Part shown: one piece after another, positions 16,973 to 23,758 of the stretch
Layout of the letters: every line of letters starts with the position of its first letter
How positions within the stretch are numbered: the stretch's first letter is position 1
Source of the DNA: FCB group bacterium
Lineage (GTDB): Bacteria > Fidelibacterota > Marinisomatia > SCGC-AAA003-L08 > JACNLC01
NCBI GenBank assembly: GCA_013152375.1
Contig: JAADGM010000142.1
Coordinates: 1 to 36,315 of the forward strand
Reading direction: 5' to 3'
Length of the DNA: 36,315 nt
Program-made: the position numbers and the translations under genes
Notes under the pieces: model-generated
Seen by the model: only the letters and a program-made list of their open reading frames with translations
Told to the model about the DNA's origin: nothing
Databases searched by the model: none

Positions 16973-18096
16973 TTTGCCAGCAGTTCTTCTATCCCCTGTA
17001 CAAAAATCTCCCAGGAGAATTTTTCTTTTTGACGACGGACACCTTCTGTCATGGAACTGAATTTACCGGAGATGAGATTAGCATATAGGCAGTCTGCCAG
17101 CTCACGGGGAGAGTCCGGCTCAACGAGAAATCCCGATTCGCCTTCGGCCACCATTTCATGCAGCCCTCCCACGCGGGTCACCACTACCGGCTTATCAAAA
17201 TGATAAGCCAGGGGAACAACGCCGCTTTGTGTAGCGTGGTGGTAAGGCAGCGCCACAACATCAGCCGCTGAAAAATACTGCCCAACCTGCTGATCAGGGA
17301 TGTAAGCATTCAGCCAGGTAAATTTATCGCTCACGTCTTCAGATACTATCAACTGTTCGTATTTCGCCCGATCTCCATAACATTCCCCTACGGCCAGTAC
17401 CTGGAAGTCAGAAAATTTTTCTTTCAGGAGCCGGGTGGCTCGGATGAGTACATCCAGTCCTTTGTACTGCCGGACCAGACCAAAATATAAAATAACGTAT
17501 TTCCCCGGGATCTGCAGGTCCCGCCGTGCTTCACTTTTAGGTTGGGATTTACCAAAAACATCGAAGATCGGGTGATACAATCTCCGGTACTCAGGGGCTG
17601 TGATAAATTTGTGTAAATCCCGCTCCACTGCTTCGGAGAGAACCACATGCGTCTGCATTTTGTTCAGAAAATAGCGTATCAGGGGGCCATCAAAGAAATG
17701 GGGTTCATGAGGCTGAATATTGTCACTCATGGCCATGATTTTAATATCGGGCGATCTTTTCCGCAGTATTCCTGCAATCGTTCCGAGTGCAGGTGCAAAA
17801 AAAGGGTTCCAGAATCTGAAGATCACCGCTTCCGCATCAAACTTACGGATATTCCCTGCCGTCCGATACCAGGTAAAGGGATTGATGGAATCAAGACAGC
17901 GATCGGAAGAAACCGGAACCGCCGGTTTGCCGGTCTCGTACTGGGTTTTACCTGGGAACAGAAATTCAGGATACAGCCGGGAATAATTAAAACACCGAAC
18001 TGTATGTTTTTTTTGCAGGTGAGTCAGCAGGATTGCGGTATTGAGAGAAATTCCCCCCCGATAGGGCGGAGCGACGCTGACCAGGGCAATGCGCAT
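16969..18096 (-). CDS. Family 4 glycosyltransferase
   Basis: 375 residues of the GT-B type. The N-terminal half begins with MRIALVSVAPPYRGGISLNT, the glycine-rich acceptor-side loop. The C-terminal half has PGKYVILYFGLVRQYKGLDVLI, a central LPYHHATQSGVVPLAYHFDKPVVVT and GGLHEMV, then the donor-site segment ESGFLVEPDSPRELADCL, as in GT4 enzymes. It transfers a sugar from a nucleotide-sugar in the cytoplasm to the growing lipid-linked glycan. ATG and the preceding gene's TAA overlap by one base (TAATG), which is typical of coupled translation. The exact sugar is unknown. Confidence 0.9.
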   Translation of the reverse strand: MRIALVSVAPPYRGGISLNTAILLTHLQKKHTVRCFNYSRLYPEFLFPGKTQYETGKPAVPVSSDRCLDSINPFTWYRTAGNIRKFDAEAVIFRFWNPFFAPALGTIAGILRKRSPDIKIMAMSDNIQPHEPHFFDGPLIRYFLNKMQTHVVLSEAVERDLHKFITAPEYRRLYHPIFDVFGKSQPKSEARRDLQIPGKYVILYFGLVRQYKGLDVLIRATRLLKEKFSDFQVLAVGECYGDRAKYEQLIVSEDVSDKFTWLNAYIPDQQVGQYFSAADVVALPYHHATQSGVVPLAYHFDKPVVVTRVGGLHEMVAEGESGFLVEPDSPRELADCLYANLISGKFSSMTEGVRRQKEKFSWEIFVQGIEELLAK

Positions 18097-19028
18097 TATT
18101 GATCAGGCTGAATTTTGCGCACCCTCTGCTCACTACGACGATTTGTTTTAACCACCATTTCTCCCAGCAGCCCCAGGGAAAAAAACTGAACGCCTACAAT
18201 CAGCAGCAGGATTCCCAGAAAAAAAACCGGCCGGTCACCAATCCAATGGCCCGCGAACCAACCGATGGTAAGCCAGGTGCAGATCCCAAAACCCAGGCCG
18301 GTGAGCACTAAGCCGATCAATCCGAAAAAATGCAGCGGTCTTGAGAGGTATTTCCCTAAGAAAGTGATAGTCAGCAAATCGAAAAAGCCGTGAAAAAAAC
18401 GAGCCGTGTGATATTTAGTCTGACCGTGGCGCCTGGCTCTGTGATTGACCGGGATCTCGGTGACTGTAAATCCTTTCTGTTTGGCGAGAGCTGGGATATA
18501 ACGATGCAAACCGCCATACAACTCGATGGTTTTGACCACCTTTGCCCGATATGCTTTCAGTCCGCAATTAAAATCATGGAGTTTCAATCCCGTGAGGAGT
18601 TGGGTCATAGCATTCCAGACCTTTGAGGGCAGGCGCTTGGAGAGTGGGTCATGACGCTTTTTCTTCCAGCCGGAAACCATATCCCAGCCTTCATCCAGTT
18701 TGGCCAGCAGGTTGGGTATTTCACCCGGGTCATCCTGCAGATCACCGTCCATAGTGATGATGATCTCAAAGCGGGCCCGTTTGAAGCCTTCGTCCAGGGC
18801 ATCCGCCTTGCCGAAATTTTTATAGAAACTCACCAGACTGACCCGGTCGTCCCCGGCGGCGATTGTTCGGGCAATGCGGGCTGTGTCGTCCGTACTGCCG
18901 TCATCTACGAAAATGAGTTCCCAGCGGACATCGGCAGGCACGGCAGCCCGGATCTCTTCGTAAAGTTCTGCCAGCGAGTCCGCTTCATTGAATACCGGGA
19001 CGATGATACTGATATTTGGGCTCATCAT
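18096..19028 (-). CDS. DPM/GtrB-like family 2 glycosyltransferase with two C-terminal membrane helices
   Basis: 310 residues. SIIVPVFNEADSLAELYEEI (6-25), IFVDDGSTDDT, TMDGDLQDDP (about 93-102) and a later HDFNCGLKAYR are diagnostic of the dolichol-phosphate-mannose-synthase/GtrB/ArnC group. Two hydrophobic segments (about 228-250 and 265-290) anchor the protein in the inner membrane. Such enzymes load one sugar on undecaprenyl phosphate, making a lipid-linked donor used on the periplasmic side. That would fit as supplier to the YfhO-like protein of the same operon; this link is an inference. Two adjacent ATG codons occur; the gene overlaps the TPR gene by 4 bp. Confidence 0.9.
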   Translation of the reverse strand: MMSPNISIIVPVFNEADSLAELYEEIRAAVPADVRWELIFVDDGSTDDTARIARTIAAGDDRVSLVSFYKNFGKADALDEGFKRARFEIIITMDGDLQDDPGEIPNLLAKLDEGWDMVSGWKKKRHDPLSKRLPSKVWNAMTQLLTGLKLHDFNCGLKAYRAKVVKTIELYGGLHRYIPALAKQKGFTVTEIPVNHRARRHGQTKYHTARFFHGFFDLLTITFLGKYLSRPLHFFGLIGLVLTGLGFGICTWLTIGWFAGHWIGDRPVFFLGILLLIVGVQFFSLGLLGEMVVKTNRRSEQRVRKIQPDQ

Positions 19029-20185
19029 TTGTCCGGTACTAAATCGTGAATTTTCTGCAGTACCGTGCTGTCATCAGGATAGAGCTCCAACACTTTATTG
19101 TATTGCTCGAGTGCTTTCTGGACCTCGTTCCGACGGGCGTAGATATCCCCGAGGTGCAGCAGAACATCAGCGTCGTTTTCCTCCATCGCCAGACTCTGGA
19201 GGACAAAGTATTCGGCCAGATCAAGTTCCCCCATCTTGAAATAGATCCAACCCACCGTATCGAGATAAGCGGGGTTGTCAGGCTCACTATCGAGGGCTTT
19301 GCCGACCAGATCAAGGGCATGTTCCAACCCCGCCCGATCGATATTATCTCTTGTGCTGAGGTTATATGCGTAATTATTGTAGCTTGAAGCATCGGGATTA
19401 TCCGCCAATATGATGGCATAGAGGCTGTCGGACCTGGCATATTCTTTTTTTTGTTCGTAATAGAGTGAAAGCTGCTGAAGCACAAGGACCGGTTTGGATA
19501 CAATGGCGGCAAGCTTTTTAAGTTCAGCATGGATGAGCTCATCATCACCAATGAGATAGAGCAGGCGGATATAGGCGCCAAGGACCTGGATATCATCCGG
19601 TCTGGCCTTCAGAATCGTGATGAGGGCACCCATCATGGTATCAAACTCACCTGTTTTCAGGCCGATCTGAATGAGAGTTTCAAGATTCTGGACATTGGAA
19701 TCTCCCAACAGATACAGCTGAATCTGGCTGTTGATGAGGTCTTCCCATTTCTGGGCATTGTACTGCAGCTCGGCCAGACTCTGCCATAAAAATAAATTGT
19801 CCGGATCCGAATCAAGTCGTTCTTTTACCAGCCGCTCAGCATCTTCTGCCTTGTCAAGATAAACATACAGGTTCAGAACTCTGGTGAGCAGTTGTGTATC
19901 CTCCGGGTCGAGAGCAGCCGCTTTAGTCAGCAATGGCAGGGCTGCTTCAAAATCATTCGTGTTGAGCTTTATCTCCGCGAGTGAAGTATAAATCGTGGAA
20001 GAAAGTGAATCCAGTGCCAGGGCCTGGTTGAAATAATTCTCGGCCTGATCATAATTCTCCGAGAGTAACTCATACTGCCCCAGCAAATACAGCTCTTCTG
20101 CACTGGCGAGACTGTCTCTGCCGTCCTCTGCCGCAGCCGGGAGGATCAGAAATAAAACTATCAGGATTTGAGCTAAATATTTCAT
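19025..20185 (-). CDS. Exported TPR-repeat protein, first gene of the glycan run
   Basis: 386 residues. A signal peptide (MKYLAQILIVLFLILPAAA) is followed by at least seven tetratricopeptide-like units from about residue 28 to 380, for example ENYDQAENYFNQALALD, NDFEAALPLLTKAAALD and MGELDLAEYFVLQSLAM. It is likely a periplasmic scaffold or assembly factor; TPR proteins of this kind accompany polysaccharide export, but no direct partner can be named. The ATG at 20185 has no Shine-Dalgarno sequence: it follows directly on a run of seven T of a terminator-like hairpin. An AGGAGG does occur, but inside the 5' arm of that hairpin and about 20 nt away. Downstream it overlaps the next gene (ATGA). 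Confidence 0.88.
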   Translation of the reverse strand: MKYLAQILIVLFLILPAAAEDGRDSLASAEELYLLGQYELLSENYDQAENYFNQALALDSLSSTIYTSLAEIKLNTNDFEAALPLLTKAAALDPEDTQLLTRVLNLYVYLDKAEDAERLVKERLDSDPDNLFLWQSLAELQYNAQKWEDLINSQIQLYLLGDSNVQNLETLIQIGLKTGEFDTMMGALITILKARPDDIQVLGAYIRLLYLIGDDELIHAELKKLAAIVSKPVLVLQQLSLYYEQKKEYARSDSLYAIILADNPDASSYNNYAYNLSTRDNIDRAGLEHALDLVGKALDSEPDNPAYLDTVGWIYFKMGELDLAEYFVLQSLAMEENDADVLLHLGDIYARRNEVQKALEQYNKVLELYPDDSTVLQKIHDLVPDK

Positions 20186-20213
20186 AAAAAAATAGGAGGG
20201 CTGTCCCTCCTAT
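20186..20213 (-). terminator. Intrinsic terminator-like hairpin abutting the TPR gene start
   Basis: Read on minus: ATAGGAGGG, loop ACAG, CCCTCCTAT (20213 to 20192), a perfect 9-bp stem, then TTTTTTT directly before the ATG at 20185. It follows the stop of the 62-residue gene (20238) by about 25 bp and has the full form of a rho-independent terminator. It must either separate the small gene from the glycan operon or act as an attenuator of it. The stem includes AGGAGG, so it would also hide that sequence from ribosomes. Confidence 0.75.
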
Positions 20214-20237
20214 CCTTTCCAATACGGTCAAAAAGTA

Positions 20238-20426
20238 TTATTGCTTCAATAAGCCTTCCACATATTTATCCAGATTTTCTTCCGGAGATACGCCAATGAT
20301 CTCTTCGGAGAACCGGATTCCCCCTGTGCGTTTCGACACACGGGACCGCACCAGCTTGAAATGTACGTCTTTGGTATGATCTTTTTTCCCTCTGACTTTA
20401 TCACCGAATGATACTTTCTTTGCCAT
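20238..20426 (-). CDS. Small basic protein of 62 residues, unrecognised
   Basis: The product begins MAKKVSFGDKVRGKKDH and ends ENLDKYVEGLLKQ; the first half is very basic and the centre (SRVSKRTGGIRFSEEIIGV) looks like a short beta unit. AGAGAG precedes the ATG at a good distance, and a clear terminator-like hairpin follows the stop, both supporting a real gene. It has no signal peptide or membrane segment. I recall similar short MAKK...F.DK proteins in FCB-group genomes, but cannot name a family or function; nucleic-acid or ribosome association would fit the charge. Confidence 0.7.
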   Translation of the reverse strand: MAKKVSFGDKVRGKKDHTKDVHFKLVRSRVSKRTGGIRFSEEIIGVSPEENLDKYVEGLLKQ

Positions 20427-20793
20427 CTTTTACTCTCTTAAATGCTGTAGTTTAGTATTGAACCTGTTTTTTTTAAAAACCGGCTGTTTCACGGCGTGAA
20501 GTTTACAAAATATCCGGACAACCAAACCACCTATAAATCCCCTGAAAAATCCGGCACGTTGGATCATTATTAAATAAATTGGTGTTAACCCCAGGGCAAG
20601 CCCTAGACCCCGGATTCCCGGTATGCCCCGGGGGAATAACCAAATCATCCATTCTGCATAATCCGGTAATTGCCGTACATCGACGGCTTGAATCTGCCTT
20701 TATCGAATCATCCCCCTCAACGCTTCTGAATGAAGTATTCCGGACTTTCCTTTGTGAGTAAGCACCCGGAGTCAGTACACTCCGACGGGGTCT
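20427..20793. other. 367-bp stretch between hflC and the small gene
   Basis: Next to the hflC stop lies a hairpin CGGAGT-CAGTAC-ACTCCG (20767-20784) without a T-run, a weak terminator candidate. A second GC-rich palindromic patch (CCCCGG at 20608-20613 against CCGGGG at 20628-20633) lies in the middle. The part next to 20426 must hold the promoter of the 62-residue gene, but no clear boxes are seen. A 72-codon minus frame covering 20430-20648 is not convincing. Confidence 0.4.
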
Positions 20794-21738
20794 TTATTCC
20801 AAATATTTCAGATAACGGTTGTCCGTTGAGAGGATCAGCCGCGTGCTGGGATCGAGTGTATTCTCGTAGGTTTCCAGAGCTTTCAGGAAATTGTAAAAGT
20901 CCACATCCTGTCCGTAGGTTTCGGCGTAGATCTTCAGAGCTTCTGCATCCGCATCACCTTTTATCTGCTGTGATTTCACATAAGCATCGGACATGATCTC
21001 TTTCTTCCGCTGTATCTGCATTCCCAGAATTTCCTGCTTTTTCCCCTGACCCTGGGCACGGTATTTTTCGGCAATCCTGCTCTGCTCTGAGATCATGCGG
21101 TTGAAGAGTTTCTGCTGTACTTGTTTGTTATAATTGATGCGTTTTAACTGGATATCGATGACTGTGATCCCCATATCCAGCTCCTTCAGGTTTGATGAAA
21201 CCTTTTCCAGAATGGAGTCCACGATCTCAAGACGGGCACCGGCATATTGGGGTGATGTTTCCTGAGAATCTTCATTCGTCATGGTTTCATCCGATGTCTC
21301 GATATCATGGATCTGCATTCCACGGTCGGTGAAACGGATGATCTCTGCCATAACCCTGGAAGCGATCTCGTCCCGCACTGCTCCATCGATAATGTCGTCC
21401 AGACGGGATTGAGCCAGCATTTCGTTCCGGGCGGATTTGAAAAATTCCAATGGATCTGATATCTTCCACCTGGCAAAGGTGTCGATGAAAATATATTTGT
21501 TGTCTTTCGTTGGGATCTCGTTCGCGTCGCCGTCCCACTCCAGGATTCGTTTCTCAAATACGAGCACTTCCTGGATCAGCGGCAGCTTGAAATGAATTCC
21601 GGCAGTCTTGTAGGATTGTCCCACCGGTTTCCCAAACTGTGTTACGATAGCCTGTTCCGCCTCATTGAGTGTGAAGATGGAACCTCCGAGGATGATCACT
21701 GCAACCACCAGTATAATCGGAATTATAATTTTTTTCAT
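20794..21738 (-). CDS. hflC: HflC, SPFH-domain modulator of FtsH protease
   Basis: 314 residues. One N-terminal membrane helix (about 4-23) is followed by the band-7/SPFH domain opening with NEAEQAIVTQFGKPVGQSYKTAGIHFKLP, then a helical coiled region with EKYRAQGQGKKQEILGMQ and the HflC hallmark ending DADALKIYAETYGQDVDFYNFLKALETYENTL (here DAEALKIYAE). HflC pairs with HflK in a large periplasmic-side cage around FtsH and limits its attack on membrane proteins. The gene follows hflK by 2 bp, with GGGGAA inside the hflK end as ribosome site. ftsH is not in the window. A short acidic insert (about residues 149-164, rich in Glu, Thr and Ser) interrupts the SPFH domain and is unusual-looking but not unknown. 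Confidence 0.93.
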   Translation of the reverse strand: MKKIIIPIILVVAVIILGGSIFTLNEAEQAIVTQFGKPVGQSYKTAGIHFKLPLIQEVLVFEKRILEWDGDANEIPTKDNKYIFIDTFARWKISDPLEFFKSARNEMLAQSRLDDIIDGAVRDEIASRVMAEIIRFTDRGMQIHDIETSDETMTNEDSQETSPQYAGARLEIVDSILEKVSSNLKELDMGITVIDIQLKRINYNKQVQQKLFNRMISEQSRIAEKYRAQGQGKKQEILGMQIQRKKEIMSDAYVKSQQIKGDADAEALKIYAETYGQDVDFYNFLKALETYENTLDPSTRLILSTDNRYLKYLE

Positions 21739-21740
21739 GG

Positions 21741-22718
21741 CTATTTCCCCTTTCCGTTCAAATCCAGTAAGGGCAGGATATTCTCAAGTTTCTTATCGAT
21801 AATGATTTTCCCCTTCATCTGACTCAGTACTTTTTCCATGGTCTCGTAATAGAGCCTGTCTTTGGTGATCTGCTCGGCTTTGCGGTACTCTTTCAGGACG
21901 GCATCAAACAGGGCTACATCTCCTTTGGCGGTGTTCACCCGTTCAATGGCGTACCCGTTAGCCTCATTGATAAGTCTTTCCGCTTCACCCTCGACCCGGT
22001 AGATCTCTTTGTTGTAAGCCTGACGGGCCTCGTTCACGAGCGTTTCCTGCTCCTGCTTGGCACGGTTTACTTCGTTGAAGGAATCCGCTACAGGAGTCGG
22101 AGGATGGACATCCTGAAGCTGTACCAGTTGGATGGAAATCCCGGTATCATATTTATCCATAATGGTCTGCATCCGGGTTCTGGACTGTTCGGCTATATTC
22201 CGGCGCTCAGATTGAAGAGCTTCCTGAAAGGAACGATCGCCCACCATCAGACGCATGGTGGCCTCGGACACATCCCGAATGGTGTTTTCCACATCCCGAA
22301 CGTTGAACAGATAAGCAACCGGATCTTTGATCTTATATTGAATGATCCACTGGACCTCGGCAATGTTCAGATCACCTGTGAGCATCCAGGATTCCTCTTC
22401 AAAGTTACTTTTGGAGTACTGACTCCTCACTCCGGGTCTGACCGTTTTAAACCCGAACTCCTGTTTGAACTGATAATCCACCTTCACAGGATAGACCTTA
22501 TCGATACCGTAGGGCAGTTTAAAATGCAGTCCGGGACCGGTTGTGGTGGTGTATTTTCCAAATCTCAAAACCACCGCATTTTCATTGGCTTCAACTGTAT
22601 AAAATGATGAAAATAAAACGATGACTGCCAGAATGGCCAGGATGATATAGATAATTTTCCTGATGGAAAGGTTCCGTAAGTCAATGTTTCTCGAATCGAA
22701 AGTCACTCTTTGTGCCAT
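21741..22718 (-). CDS. hflK: HflK, SPFH-domain modulator of FtsH protease
   Basis: 325 residues. A membrane helix at about 23-43 is followed by TVEANENAVVLRFGKYTTTTGPGLHFKLPYGIDKVYPV, the start of the SPFH domain, and NIAEVQWIIQYKIKDPVAYLFNV. The typical HflK segment LQDVHPPTPVADSFNEVNRAKQEQETLVNEA is present at about residues 203-233, followed by the long coiled coil and the EYRKAEQITKDRLYYETMEKVL end. The Gly-rich N-terminal tail of E. coli HflK is missing, as in many non-proteobacterial members. AAAGGAG precedes the ATG at 22718. It forms an operon with hflC and is divergent from the DUF2914 gene. Confidence 0.94.
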   Translation of the reverse strand: MAQRVTFDSRNIDLRNLSIRKIIYIILAILAVIVLFSSFYTVEANENAVVLRFGKYTTTTGPGLHFKLPYGIDKVYPVKVDYQFKQEFGFKTVRPGVRSQYSKSNFEEESWMLTGDLNIAEVQWIIQYKIKDPVAYLFNVRDVENTIRDVSEATMRLMVGDRSFQEALQSERRNIAEQSRTRMQTIMDKYDTGISIQLVQLQDVHPPTPVADSFNEVNRAKQEQETLVNEARQAYNKEIYRVEGEAERLINEANGYAIERVNTAKGDVALFDAVLKEYRKAEQITKDRLYYETMEKVLSQMKGKIIIDKKLENILPLLDLNGKGK

Positions 22719-22907
22719 GACTTAACTCCTTTGTATTTAACGAATATTCTCCTTGATGACAGGTGAATATTACACTGCAATGCGAACAACAAACAGCTCA
22801 ATTCGTAGTCTGAACGGCAGCCGGCGGAAAAAACTGCAAGAACCCTCCAGAGTCTTCCGTCACGAAGCTGTTATAAAACTGAATTCACAAAACAGAAAGG
22901 ATTTAAC

Positions 22908-23540
22908 ATGACTAAAAAAGCAATTCTCCGGAAATTTTCTCTCGCCGTATTCATCGGCTCCCTGGTGATCATCATGGGGGCAGCCTGCAGCGAAAAAGGC
23001 AGCACAGCCGAACTGCCCGCGGCAAAACCCCTGCCAACCCGCACTGACACTCCCGGCACCTACGAAACAGCTGATAATCCGGCTGTGCAGTCGGATCTGA
23101 ATGAAAATGAAGATCAGCCGGCCGGGTCTGACGACAGTGATCTCTGGGAGGCAGTCGAGGAACCTACAGTGTTGTCACTGACGATGTGTACCGAAGTGAT
23201 CGACCGTAACCCTGCCGACAGTCTGGATACCTTTGATATTTCTGCCGGAAGAGTCTTCACGCACACTGCCGTGGCCTCCGCCAGACCCGATACCATATAT
23301 CATGTTTATAAATTTGAAGGAACGGAAATCGCCCGTGTCCCCTTGTATGTGGGAATTTCTCCCCGTTGGCGCACCTGGAGTTCAAAATGGCTCGCGTCGG
23401 CATGGATTGGGAACTGGACCGTTGAGGTTCAGTCCGTCACAGGGCATGTCCTCGCTGAAAAGACCTTTACGGTTCAGACGGCGCCTGAAAATGGGGATGA
23501 GCGTTCCGGGTCGGGAGAAAGTGTCGTCAGTACAAAATAA
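22908..23540 (+). CDS. DUF2914-domain lipoprotein
   Basis: 210 residues. The N-terminus has a hydrophobic segment ending in a lipobox, MGAAC at about residues 23-27, so it should be a lipoprotein. An acidic, low-complexity linker (about 28-85) leads to a DUF2914 domain at about 88-195: VLSLTMCTEVIDRNPA, VFTHTAVASARPDTIYHVY, and the Trp-rich RWRTWSSKWLASAWIGNWTVEV. The domain is common at the ends of exported proteins but its role is not known. AAAGGA precedes the ATG. The gene is transcribed away from hflK and ends at a strong terminator, so it appears to be its own transcription unit. Confidence 0.85.
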   Translation: MTKKAILRKFSLAVFIGSLVIIMGAACSEKGSTAELPAAKPLPTRTDTPGTYETADNPAVQSDLNENEDQPAGSDDSDLWEAVEEPTVLSLTMCTEVIDRNPADSLDTFDISAGRVFTHTAVASARPDTIYHVYKFEGTEIARVPLYVGISPRWRTWSSKWLASAWIGNWTVEVQSVTGHVLAEKTFTVQTAPENGDERSGSGESVVSTK

Positions 23541-23562
23541 ATTTCGAAAATTCTGTGGCTCC

Positions 23563-23602
23563 AAGAGGTGTCCCGTGCAGTAATGTGCCGGACACCTTTT
23601 TT
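23563..23602 (+). terminator. Rho-independent terminator after the DUF2914 gene
   Basis: AGGTGTCC (23566-23573) pairs perfectly with GGACACCT (23590-23597), and three further A/G-T pairs extend the base; the 3' arm runs into six T. It lies about 25 bp after the DUF2914 stop and isolates that gene from the metH promoter just downstream. Confidence 0.85.
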
Positions 23603-23632
23603 GATTTTGCGAATCCATATCAAATAAAATCT

Positions 23633-23661
23633 TTGACGGATAGTTCAACCTTTCTTAAAAT
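23633..23661 (+). promoter_or_regulatory. Sigma-70-type promoter of the met operon
   Basis: TTGACG (23633-23638) and TAAAAT (23656-23661) are separated by exactly 17 bp, each with one or two mismatches to TTGACA/TATAAT. The expected transcription start, about 23667-23669, coincides with the first base of the riboswitch P1 stem, which supports the call. Confidence 0.7.
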
Positions 23662-23666
23662 ACAGC

Positions 23667-23719
23667 TGTCGTGATTTGAGCCATATTGCCGCGACGTTAA
23701 ATAAAGGTGCTAAAACGGC
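23667..23719 (+). ncRNA. SAM-II (metA-motif) riboswitch aptamer
   Basis: The RNA binds S-adenosylmethionine. P1 is GTCGT (23668-23672) with GCGAC (23691-23695). The loop GATTTGAGCC...ATTGC and the 3' segment GTTAAATAAAGGTGCTAAA follow the SAM-II consensus, which has GATTT, CC.TATTGC and GCTAAA in the same order and spacing. The pseudoknot helix P2 is available as GCC (23680-23682) with GGC (23717-23719). SAM-II is best known from Alphaproteobacteria and some Bacteroidetes, usually before metA, metX or metC-type genes; metH is a less common target. Recognition is by eye against remembered examples; a covariance-model search would settle it. Confidence 0.88.
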
Positions 23720-23723
23720 AGGC

Positions 23724-23752
23724 AAAAAGCCGGCTTTAGCGCCGGTTTTTTT
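23724..23752 (+). terminator. Riboswitch-linked intrinsic terminator before metH
   Basis: AAAAAGCCGGC pairs with GCCGGTTTTTT around the loop TTTAGC, giving a stem of about 11 bp with a GC core and an A/U base that merges with the U-run. The run almost reaches the metH start codon at 23759. The alternative antiterminator pairs GGTGCTAAA (23706-23714) with TTTAGCGCC (23735-23743), using the aptamer core and so excluding both the SAM-bound fold and this terminator. Confidence 0.85.
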
Positions 23753-23758
23753 GTTTTT

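Noticed and set aside
20430-20648. A 72-codon minus-strand frame with some hydrophobic stretches
   Set aside because: It has no ribosome site I can defend, its sequence resembles no family, and it covers a palindromic GC-rich intergenic patch; more likely the leader of the 62-residue gene.
22719-22907. Search for a tRNA or riboswitch in the divergent gap between hflK and the DUF2914 gene
   Set aside because: No cloverleaf or known aptamer motif is visible; it probably only holds two promoters without clear consensus boxes.
23667-23719. SAH or SAM-I riboswitch as alternative reading of the metH leader
   Set aside because: The SAM-I kink-turn and four-way junction and the SAH GAGGAGCG-type core are missing, whereas the compact pseudoknot and GCTAAA fit SAM-II.
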